In this document: positions 56,004 through 64,000 of the stretch, in pieces
Layout of the letters: each line of letters begins with the position of its first letter
Position numbering within the stretch: position 1 is the first letter of the stretch
NCBI GenBank assembly: GCA_949987705.1
Contig: OX465283.1
Location: forward strand, 72,735,720 to 72,799,719
Direction of reading: 5' to 3'
DNA length: 64,000 bases
Origin: Thereva unica
Taxonomy: Eukaryota; Arthropoda; Insecta; Diptera; Therevidae
The notes under the pieces: model-generated
The model's database searches: none
Told to the model about the DNA's origin: nothing
What the model saw: only the letters and a program-made list of their open reading frames with translations
Made by a program: the position numbers and the translations under genes

Positions 56004-58053
56004 AAATGATTTGCAGTGTAATTTACTTTTCAAGCACCTTTGCTGATGAGTCGAAAGCCCGCGGGACATTGGGCGTTGCACATTTAGCAATCGGCAAGAC
56101 AAACGTATGTTTCCAAGAATTGGGAAACTTGGATGCAGTAAGGCAGGTATTAAATAAATGAACTAAAGCAGGCAGGATATAAGGTATTAGCACTTTAAGG
56201 AATCTAGGCGAGATAGTTCAACAGAGAATGAATGTATAGCCCTGATTTGTTGATTTTTTTATTAGGTAGTGATAATAAACAGGAGGTCTGGTAGTGTTTG
56301 ACTTGAACAACGCAAAGAACCACCATCGAAGTTGTACAGTCATTCCGATAGTGGTAAGTTTGCGTCATATATAAGGGTTGGAAGAAAGAGAGCTACAGAA
56401 TAAAGTCTCGGGGATATTGGCATAAGTTCGACGGTTTTAAGTTGGACACCATCCAGTACTACAAAGAACATTCAAAATCTAAAGAAGTATTGCATATCAT
56501 TTAAGATTTGGCTGGGCTCTAAGAATTTCGTAAGATTTTTACTTATGACGTTTTTTTTTAAATTTATGTATGTCACTCCTGTGCTTTATGTATAAGCTAT
56601 AGATCACCAACCAATGAAGCTTTTTTTTTCGTAGGAAAAAATGTATGTACATACCATAAGGCTAAAGAATTATTTTTTATATTTACTATTTTTGCTGTGT
56701 TAATAGCTGGCTGCAGACTCACGCCGGGGACACCCGCGAACTACCGTGAACACGAGTGCAGATGATTTTAGCGCCACGTTTTCCGTTCCGAGTAGGTAAG
56801 GCGTGAATTTACGGCGCTAGTCTGAAGCCCTCTATATAGTCACCACATACCGCGAAAGCCCCTTCATTGAACTTTTATAGATAGTAAGGACGGATCCGAA
56901 GATCCAGCTTCCATACAATACTCCTACGACAAAGCATTGACTTCGGCTTCTGCACTTACTGCGATGGCATAAGAGAAGGTGCGAATTTTCTGTAAAGGAG
57001 AAAGGTAAAAAAGCGGGATTATTATTTTAAGTGGAGTAAATGGAAAGACGAATGATAATGGATCGCACTAGGGACCTCTAGGATAGAAGTCGGGCGCCTT
57101 CAACCACTGAGGTCTGGCGAATATTCAAAAAGAAACTAAGATTGTTCTCTTTTGTTAAAATCAACAACAGTTTGTAAGCACTCCGGTTACTTGTCTATCA
57201 CTAAACAAATTTTAACCATTTTAAATAAGTTCTCAAGGAATAACTCATGTTATATGCTTTCGTATATATTATATTTGAAAATCTGAAATTTTCAATTATT
57301 TACTATATGTAGTTGCATATTTGCTTATTACTGCCCGCTAATGGTTTTGTATTTTTAAGTTTGAACGCTAACCATTTAGTAAAAGTATTACGTATTAATG
57401 ATATTATTTGATTGGTTGATTATCTCAATATTTCACATTGATAGTTCCTAATGCATTATAGCCGCTACGTAAATGCGAAATCCACGCACAAAATCGATAA
57501 CTGATTTCGTTATCAAAGAAACTATAACCACAAAATAATTTGTATAAGTTGCAGCTGCATCCAAGTCATCGAGAGATCGTTAAACCTGTGAGTCGTCTCT
57601 ACTGTGAAGCTTATGTAGGTAGTGGCATACATTTTCAGTAATCTGCTGATCCAATACTACAAGGAAGAGCTTTTAATAAAGTTTTAATTCGACGTCATCA
57701 AACACTCGATAAAATTATGATGTGCACACTAGCAGATGTAGTGAAGTATGTATCGGCGGGGAGTTGGACTGGCGACGCCGAGCTAATTGTTGTTAGTATT
57801 ACTTTCGATAGTCTCCAACCACTGGAGAAACAGAACAGCTGACTTAAGCATGAGCGGCTCAATGGCAAATCGAGCACTACATCAATACTTTAGTTTCTAT
57901 TTCTGTTCGAGTTCTTAAAGTTGTCATCGCGTTCTATAAGCTCGTGAACATTGAAGCTCCTATAGTAGTGCATTCTTAAAATAGTAAGTGCGGATATTGT
58001 TGAGTTAGAGAGAGAAGGCGAGGGCTGGCACGAGATATCAAAATCACAACACA
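56004..58053. other. Intergenic and upstream region of CAHbeta
   Basis: No further gene is recognised. A faint antisense LINE trace lies near 56420-56460 (TGGACACCATCCAGTACT). The last few hundred bases should include the CAHbeta promoter and 5' leader, but I see no TATA box or initiator that I would defend. Confidence 0.4.
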
Positions 58054-58146
58054 ATGGAAAGAATTTTGCGCGGCATTATGCGATATCGCAACACAACACG
58101 TGAACAGATGGTTAAGGAATTTCAACAAGTCAGAGACAATCCTGAG
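58054..58146 (+). CDS. CAHbeta: Beta-carbonic anhydrase, first coding exon (partial gene)
   Basis: The exon encodes 31 residues: MERILRGIMRYRNTTREQM, then VKEFQQVRDNPE. This is the start of insect beta-carbonic anhydrases, as I recall them, with at most about one change from the fly protein. It ends CCTGAG followed by a consensus donor GTGAGT in phase 0. The start context is ACACAATGG. The enzyme is a zinc protein that interconverts CO2 and bicarbonate; the fly protein is reported as mitochondrial. The zinc ligands (Cys, Asp/Arg dyad, His, Cys) are encoded in later exons. I did not find them up to base 64000, so intron 1 exceeds 5.8 kb here. No defect is seen. Confidence 0.88.
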
Positions 58147-59561
58147 GTGAGTAGTGCAGAACACTGGGAATGAACTTTGATCTCGATGCGTGAGGAGCGG
58201 CTTTTGATAGATGAGAGTCAGACAAATTATTTTGAAAAAGTTGCCAATGTGGTGGCGACGACCAATATGGGCTTATACATCCCCATTATACATACTTAAT
58301 ATTAATATGATGAAATTTTATGATAGTGAAATGAATGGAGCTTCTGAATGAAAATAACTTGGTGTACTTTTTGTGATGTCATAAGGTTTCATTTATAAGC
58401 ATGGAAATATCTACATACATACATCTGGAGAAACTCCTATGACAGCATCCATCATCTTTCTAGATAGCTTATGGTGCTCTTCGGTGTAGTTAGAGATATT
58501 CCCTTTGAGTGGTTACGATGTTAGAAAAGTGAAGAAGTCAAATATACTATACCATTGCTGGAAATACCTTTGTTATACAGAGGATAACTTTGTATACTAA
58601 TTCTATATAAGGTAATCTAATCTGTGGATTATATTTTGCCATGAACAAAACTCAATATAATTTTTTTAAATTATTTCAGAGACATTTGACTATTTTAGAC
58701 ATTATGGTTTTTATTTAAGAATAACCGTTATCGTTTTCTGGAAATTTTATTTACATTTCAAAATTCTAAAATAGTAAAAATCGTTGCATGCCAAGCTATA
58801 CAGGGTCTCTCGCCTCAGATTGTACGAACGTTTTGGTACATAGTATATTAAAACTGATCGACGGAAACGCAAAAATGGTGTTCTATTCATGGACGTTTCC
58901 AAAATAGGGCGTTTGGAATTTTATTTTTGAGGAAAATGTATTAGAATAACAGGGTAATGAAACAACGGTCTATTATAACGAATTGCGTATCTTTGTTGTA
59001 AAGAATGTGGCTTTAATTTCATTAATAAAAACAGTGGTAGAAATAAAGGGGCACTCTTTTCCACTATTTAAACGCGCTGCTTTGCCAAAGGCAGAAACGA
59101 TGATCAACATTTTATTTTTTACAGTACGCATCCATTTCTACAAAAATGTTACAATACAAATAGAGAGTCCTACATATAAAGTAATACAATAGGATGGACA
59201 ATGGATCAAATTGAAAATACGCGTTACTTCAGCACTCCCATTAGTTTAGTTATAGAGCCCTCCTATACTGCTTATGAGTTCGAGTGAGAGAACTCTAGGC
59301 AAAAGCTTTGAATTGGACTGGGGGAGGTATAAACAATGCCTTTACTGATGTTCTACAAAAGTCAGCTATTGCCCAGCCCTGCCAAACAAAGAAAATGGTT
59401 TAGATATTATTCAGATGAATACATAAAACTACCTGCAATTTCAATCATAGAAAAGAGAAAAATATTTACTGTTTTTGATGTTACAGATTCAATGAAAAGA
59501 GCAAAACAAGCACACAAAACACCGGAACACTGCCCTGACCCAATCAACAGTTCTGACTATC
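58147..59561 (+). other. Start of CAHbeta intron 1, no element recognised
   Basis: Begins with the GTGAGT donor. AT-rich, with no exon or terminal repeats that I can support. A frame from 59336 runs into the LINE in a different phase and is not convincing. Confidence 0.6.
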
Positions 59562-60858
59562 TACTGATCTTCGTTCTGCGCTCGACCTGGGTGACTTTGC
59601 GATATTGGTCCTTCTTGATTTTTCTAAGGCTTTCGATTCTGTGGTGCACTCAGTTTTACTTTCCAAACTTAGTCAGCGCTACCACTTTTCATCTTCTGCT
59701 ACTCGGCTTATCTCTTCCCTTCTTACCAATAGGCTTCAATGTGTTCGCCATAATAGCTCTTTATCCTCTTTCCTCCCCGTGCCCTTGGGAGTACCGCAAG
59801 GCTCAATTCTTGGCCCTCTCCTTTTCTCTTTGTATATCAATGACCTTCCCTCTATAATCCGTCACTGCTCCTTCCACCTGTATGCTGATGATCTCCAACT
59901 ATACACCTCATGTCCTCCGAATCAGATTGAATCCTGTATTTCTCAACTTAATAGTTCCTTATCCCAAATAAGTGAATGGAGTTCTATCAACTTCCTTAAA
60001 CTAAATCCTAAAAAATCTCAAGTACTTCTGCTTAGCCGTCGTTTTCAGTCCCCTGACAGCATTCCACCTGTTCTACTTAATGGTATTCCCCTCCCTATTC
60101 TTGAGCGTGTTAATAATCTTGGCATTGTCATTAATTCCAAATTATCTTGCTGTAATCAAGTCTCACTTATGCTTTCCAAGATTTATGGGACACTGCGAAA
60201 GCTTTGGCTTTATGGTAGTCTTCTGTCGCCCGCTGTTCGGCTCAAGCTTGTTAAATCCCTCATCGTACCACATTTCCTCTTTGGTTCCCTTGTATATATT
60301 TCCTTAGATTCAGCCTGCCGACAGCGCCTTAAAGTAGCTTTCAATGATTGCTTAAGATACATTTTTCATATGCGAAGGTCAGATCATGTGTCGAGTATAC
60401 AAAATTCCTTGCTAGGTTGTGACCTCTTTCGTTTTATTGATGTCATGGCTTTAGTTCTTTTAAATAAGGTTCTATCCTCTAAAAGCCCTTCCTACCTTTT
60501 CGACTTCCTCTGTCCTCTTCGATCCTTGCGTTCAACCAAATTTCTCATTCCAGCTCATTGTTCGTTAATTGGTAGTCGCTCCTTCTTTGTGCATTCGTTT
60601 CGACTTTGGAACAATCTTCCCTGTGTGATTCAAAGAATGAGCTCAGCCACGGCTTTCAGAAGGCAAGCATCTCTTTTTCTTTCTTCCTCCTCTTCTTTTT
60701 CTTAGATTTTCTATCCACTTATTTTCATATCTTCTTCTGTAACTATTAATTATCCCGTTCTCTTTATCCCACTCACTACATTTATTTATATTTAAGTTAG
60801 ATTACCTGTTTTAAAATGTACTCTAAAAGATGTATGATCTTGTGTACCTTGCCAATAA

Positions 60859-60894
<36 letters not shown>

Positions 60895-60895
60895 C
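59562..60895 (+). mobile_element. I-like LINE, 5'-truncated, ATT-repeat tail
   Basis: Homology starts just upstream of the palm (LRSALDLGDFAILVLLDFSKAFD) and runs to the end of the protein at 60705. A short 3' region then leads to AATAAATTTATTATTATT and an ATT microsatellite ending at about 60893. Microsatellite rather than poly(A) tails are typical of I-group LINEs. Little decay is visible. It lies in CAHbeta intron 1, in the sense orientation. A decayed relative is at 54400-55460. Confidence 0.85.
59605..60705 (+). CDS. I-like LINE reverse transcriptase, C-terminal part
   Basis: The intact frame has 366 residues. LLDFSKAFD near the start supplies Asp 5 and Asp 11, followed by LGVPQGSILGPLLFSLYIND, then YADD at 93-96 (catalytic box), LKLNPKKSQVLLLSR, VNNLGIVINSKLS, and the C-terminal RLWNNLP. 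The fingers domain and endonuclease are missing because of 5' truncation, so it cannot work alone. The internal Met is only the first one in frame, not a natural start. Confidence 0.85.
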   Translation: MVLLDFSKAFDSVVHSVLLSKLSQRYHFSSSATRLISSLLTNRLQCVRHNSSLSSFLPVPLGVPQGSILGPLLFSLYINDLPSIIRHCSFHLYADDLQLYTSCPPNQIESCISQLNSSLSQISEWSSINFLKLNPKKSQVLLLSRRFQSPDSIPPVLLNGIPLPILERVNNLGIVINSKLSCCNQVSLMLSKIYGTLRKLWLYGSLLSPAVRLKLVKSLIVPHFLFGSLVYISLDSACRQRLKVAFNDCLRYIFHMRRSDHVSSIQNSLLGCDLFRFIDVMALVLLNKVLSSKSPSYLFDFLCPLRSLRSTKFLIPAHCSLIGSRSFFVHSFRLWNNLPCVIQRMSSATAFRRQASLFLSSSSSFS

Positions 60896-61339
60896 TGACC
60901 TGCCTCTCTTTGAACTTGCCGTTGAGGAAGTAATCCGGTATTCGCATGTAACAGCAAGTGATCACCAAAATATTAGATAAGTAATATCAACATCATTATA
61001 AAAAGATCAAGCCTTGTAAGAGGGCGGCTTCGACCAGATCGTGCGGGTGGCGCAAAAAGTGGATCTGCAGATTAATGAAAACAAACGATGAGGCATTGTT
61101 TGTATCCTATGTCCGATGATTGCAGACCCTCCACAATAACGAGATTTACTACTGCTATTGCGACTTACATGCCGTGGTAGGAAAACTGCTTTTTAATATG
61201 GTAGTTCTAAGCTCAGGAATATTTCTTCTATTTACAATGGCAAGGTGATAGCAAAAGCAAAACAAAGACTAGCATCTACTGGTATATTTCTTCGTATCAA
61301 ATTACCTTTTTTATCCTGTAATGCTATTACACTCTCTGA
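60896..61339 (+). other. Intron sequence, LINE-like but unclear
   Basis: Possibly the upstream part of the outer LINE whose palm starts near 61340. No motif is strong enough to call. No CAHbeta exon is seen. Confidence 0.4.
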
Positions 61340-61522
61340 ACCTGGCCGTATCAGTGGCACTTATTTTAATAAGGCATTTGACAGCTCTCCAACTCCATTA
61401 TAATACTCAAGTTCAGATTGTTAGGCTTTCCTCAAGCCGTTCTATTGGGACCTCAGTCTTACTTAGCTGACAGGACCTACCAAGTTCTTTTCCGTGGAGC
61501 CAAATCTGCAACCATAGAGGCG

Positions 61523-63663
61523 CCTCCAGGAACAGACCGTATTGGAGAGATACCAGGCAACGTTAGCAGACAGGATAGGTCCAAGCCTAAACATAAATAA
61601 TGAAGACACAATTGAGGGAAAATGGACAAGACTGAGGACGATACTGACAGATGTCACGAAGGAAACTGTAGGCTACAAACGCACTGCCAGAGCCAATGAT
61701 TGGTACGACGAGGAATGTAAAACAGCTATAGAGGCCAGAAATAGAAATAGGAAAATTTACATAGAGAGACCGACGAGGAGCAAGAAACTGAAATATGAGG
61801 AAACAAGAAGAACCGCAAAAAACATCTGCAGGAAGAAGAAAAGGCAATTCCTCAACAATTACATCCTGAGAGCAGAGGAAAACTTTGCCCGAAACAATAC
61901 CAGGGAAGCATATAAGGAAGTAAACTTCTTCAAGAAAGGCTTCAAACCCTCCTCCGGTATATGTAGAACGAAAGAAGGCACTATAGTTACAGGCAGCGAA
62001 GATGTAAAGAAAAGATGGAAGGAATTTTTTAGCGAGCTGCTGAACGCAAACGAGAGCATCCGACACGTACCAGAACCCCGTCCACAACATAACGATGACA
62101 CCAGAGAAACAAACGAACCCACTCTGGAGGAAGTACAAAGTGCCATACGACTCTTAAGAAATAACAAATCTCCAGGAATTGATAACATCCCAGCAGAGCT
62201 GATCAAACAAGGAGGCGAACCGCTTTCAGCAGCTATACATGAATTACTATGCTGCATATGGAGGAACGAAAAAATGCCTGAAGATTGGGAGCAAAGCATT
62301 ATCTGCCCAATACACAAGAAAGGAGATAGATTCAACTGTGCAAATTACAGAGGCATATCTCTTTTAAGCACAGTGTATAAAATAATGACCAATATAATTA
62401 AGGCCAGACTGGAACCTTATGCAGAAGCCGTAATAAGTGAATACCAAGCTGGATTCAGAAGAAATAGGTCAACGATGGATCAACTTTTTTCAATAAGGCA
62501 AATCCTCCGAAAATGCTGGGAATACAACATCGACGTGTATCAACTTTTCATCGACTTTAAACAAGCATACGACAGCATCGACAGGGAAAAAATGTATGCG
62601 ACAATGCTGGACCTAAACATACCCCTAAAGATAGTGAAACTGACTAAAATGACAATGGAAAATACAAGGTGTGCAGTCAGAATACAAGGAGAATTGACGG
62701 AGTCCTTCCCAGTCAAGCAAGGCTTAAAGCAGGGCGATGGGCTGGCACCCATGCTATTTAATCTCTGCCTTGAAGGAGTAATTCGCAAAGTAAACATTGA
62801 TGCGAACGCAACCCTGCTTAACAAATCAAAACAGTTGGCAGGATATGCCGACGACATAAACTGCCTTGCCAGATCACTGTCATACCTTAGAGAAGTATTC
62901 ACAGAATTAGAAGATGGAGCAAAACATATAGGGCTGCAAATAAATGCAGACAAGAGCAAGATTCTAATTCAGTCAAGGGTGGAAAGAAGAAGAAGAAACC
63001 ACAATACCACCTGGGGGGAATATAACTTCGAACGGGTAAGCCAATTTAACTACCTGGGGTCCACAGTCAGTGAAGACAACGATGAAATGATAGACGTACA
63101 AAGAAGAATAAACGCCGCAAACAGAACATACTTCTCACTACTGCCAGTAATGAAATCCAGAGACATCCACAGAAAAACAAAAATAAGAGTCTACAAAACC
63201 ATCATACGTACAGTAGCTACGTATGGTTGTGAAGCATGGAGTATCTCCCAAAAATCCGCCGACAAGTTGGATATATTTGAGAGGAAGGTTCTCCGAAGGA
63301 TATACGGACCAATCAATGAAGACAGTGCATGGAGAATACGCTACAATCACGAATTGTACGACTTATACAAAGAATGTAAACTTTCGACCCATGCCAAGCT
63401 ACTGCGTTTACGTTGGGCCGGTCATGTCCAAAGAATGGATGACTCAAGGATACCAAAAAAATCCCTGTATCTACTACCAGATGGCAAAAGACCAGTTGGC
63501 AAACCACGGTCAAGATGGGAAGATAATGTTAAGACCGATGCAGCGAAACTGCTCAACACGAGAAACTGGAGACAAGCTGCGGAGCAGAGAGACGTCTGGA
63601 GGAAGAAGCTGAAGGAGGCCAAGGCTCGAATTGGGCCGTAGAGCCATCGAAGAAGAAGAAGAA
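61523..63663 (+). mobile_element. RTE-like LINE, 5'-truncated, GAA-repeat tail, 6-bp duplication
   Basis: GAGGCG flanks both sides (61517-61522 and 63664-63669). The 5' end corresponds to the end of the endonuclease region (LQEQTVLERYQ, as in the 43-kb copy). The 3' end is GAGCCATC followed by GAA repeats. It is 2141 bp. The long open frame shows that the insertion is recent. It is the youngest readable layer at this end of the window. Confidence 0.92.
61542..63641 (+). CDS. RTE-like reverse transcriptase, intact frame
   Basis: The 699-residue frame makes DNA from the LINE RNA. In order: linker with GYKRTARANDWYDEECK, NKSPGIDNIPAELIK, IHKKGDRFNCANYRGISLLS, YQAGFRRNRSTMDQ, FIDFKQAYD (Asp 338), QGLKQGDGLAPMLFN (QGDG at 397-400), YADD at 435-438, QFNYLGSTVS, YGCEAWSI, and the C-terminal LRWAGHVQRMDD and KPRSRWEDNV. 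All catalytic aspartates are present. The endonuclease lost by 5' truncation is needed for normal insertion. Proteins like this are often labelled craniofacial development protein 2-like in automated insect annotations; that name should not be used. Confidence 0.93.
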   Translation: MERYQATLADRIGPSLNINNEDTIEGKWTRLRTILTDVTKETVGYKRTARANDWYDEECKTAIEARNRNRKIYIERPTRSKKLKYEETRRTAKNICRKKKRQFLNNYILRAEENFARNNTREAYKEVNFFKKGFKPSSGICRTKEGTIVTGSEDVKKRWKEFFSELLNANESIRHVPEPRPQHNDDTRETNEPTLEEVQSAIRLLRNNKSPGIDNIPAELIKQGGEPLSAAIHELLCCIWRNEKMPEDWEQSIICPIHKKGDRFNCANYRGISLLSTVYKIMTNIIKARLEPYAEAVISEYQAGFRRNRSTMDQLFSIRQILRKCWEYNIDVYQLFIDFKQAYDSIDREKMYATMLDLNIPLKIVKLTKMTMENTRCAVRIQGELTESFPVKQGLKQGDGLAPMLFNLCLEGVIRKVNIDANATLLNKSKQLAGYADDINCLARSLSYLREVFTELEDGAKHIGLQINADKSKILIQSRVERRRRNHNTTWGEYNFERVSQFNYLGSTVSEDNDEMIDVQRRINAANRTYFSLLPVMKSRDIHRKTKIRVYKTIIRTVATYGCEAWSISQKSADKLDIFERKVLRRIYGPINEDSAWRIRYNHELYDLYKECKLSTHAKLLRLRWAGHVQRMDDSRIPKKSLYLLPDGKRPVGKPRSRWEDNVKTDAAKLLNTRNWRQAAEQRDVWRKKLKEAKARIGP

Positions 63664-63770
63664 GAGGCGTTATCCGGTGTCCGTCTTGGCCCTCTCCTCT
63701 TCATTCTATCATCTATGTTGAGAAGTGCGCCTTCTGCGTTAGAAGGATTTACTCTATTATTATTTTTCCT

Positions 63771-64000
63771 TAACATCGATCGAATAACAGGGACTGAGAA
63801 GAAGGCTTATTTACACCGAAACCTCGCACGTCAAGTTGAAATATTTTGTGTTTATAAAGGGAACAACCCCACAATTTTCATTGTTATTCTGAACTCCTGC
63901 AGAATTCGGTCTGTTTTTAATTGTGGGTAGGTATTAGAAATTAGTATCAATCAGCCAGTTGCAGTTGTCCCTTGTTCAATCCCTTTTAGCTTATACACAG
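63771..64000 (+). other. Intron sequence to the window end
   Basis: No exon, element end or RNA gene is recognised. By inference it is still CAHbeta intron 1. Confidence 0.4.

Larger units (their letters stand above)
61340..63770 (+). mobile_element. Outer Jockey-like LINE remnant, split by an RTE-like LINE
   Basis: Left piece 61340-61522: YFNKAFDSSPTPL, then YLADRTYQVLFRGAKSATI, the palm region. Right piece 63664-63770: LSGVRLGPLLFILSS. Removing the insertion 61523-63663 and one GAGGCG joins them in frame as AKSATIEALSGVRLGPLLF. The usual PQGS of VPQGS is missing. Both ends are unclear. It was already decayed or truncated when the RTE element entered, or has decayed since. Confidence 0.75.

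Noticed and set aside
59336..59857. 173-codon + strand ORF
   Set aside because: Its second half is the LINE reverse transcriptase read in the wrong frame; the first half has no recognisable feature.
61542..63641. Host gene related to craniofacial development protein 2
   Set aside because: The reverse-transcriptase motifs, GAA tail and GAGGCG duplication show it is a LINE. The name is a common automated mislabel.

Overview
This is eukaryotic DNA from an insect, most likely a fly (Diptera). It is AT-rich, has no operon-like gene packing, and is crowded with non-LTR retrotransposons (LINEs), a tRNA-derived SINE and many short inverted-repeat DNA transposons (MITEs). Only two host genes are recognised with confidence, both on the + strand. 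One is a complete RagA/RagB-type GTPase at 50149-51302 (five coding exons, four introns of 52-66 bp, 307 residues). The other is the first coding exon of a beta-carbonic anhydrase (CAHbeta type) at 58054-58146. From memory, the Drosophila counterparts have consecutive CG numbers, so the pair probably reflects conserved gene order. A small unrecognised ORF (49795-50127) ends 21 nt before the RagA start codon.

Layout. 1-7 kb: SINE tail, diverged repeats, two MITEs and a 155-bp perfect inverted repeat. 7-13.4 kb: two truncated PIF/Harbinger transposase N-termini, a helicase-endonuclease fragment of a Helentron, and a repeat family (called X here) into one copy of which a 1175-bp Harbinger-derived element inserted with a TAA duplication. 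13.4-20 kb: MITEs, including two copies of a TTAA-flanked family, and LINE remnants. 20-22 kb: a GC-richer, GATC-rich stretch and one small basic ORF, unassigned. 22-26.5 kb: the best copy of a poly(A)-tailed Jockey/CR1-like LINE and two relatives. 27-33 kb: MITEs, LINE pieces, and a THAP zinc-finger coding fragment split by a LINE. 34-38 kb: a decayed LINE with an RNase H domain that carries a hAT-type MITE, and an antisense Jockey/CR1-like copy. 38-49 kb: one unassigned 181-codon ORF, two RTE-like LINEs each interrupted by SINE or MITE insertions, and an R1-like LINE remnant. 49-58 kb: the RagA gene, bracketed by MITEs and LINE relics, up to the CAHbeta promoter. 58-64 kb: CAHbeta intron 1, which runs past the window end and holds an I-like LINE and an RTE-like LINE nested inside another LINE.

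The host genes are unrelated in function. RagA is a lysosomal amino-acid-sensing GTPase that activates mTORC1; beta-carbonic anhydrase hydrates CO2. Nearly everything else is mobile DNA at different stages of decay. The nested insertions give a relative order of events. No CRISPR array, rRNA gene, intact tRNA gene or bacterial operon was seen. I saw no clear new biochemical system. The most unusual points are the tight ORF/RagA tandem, the long perfect inverted repeat, the split THAP domain, and several insertions whose target duplications can be read directly.
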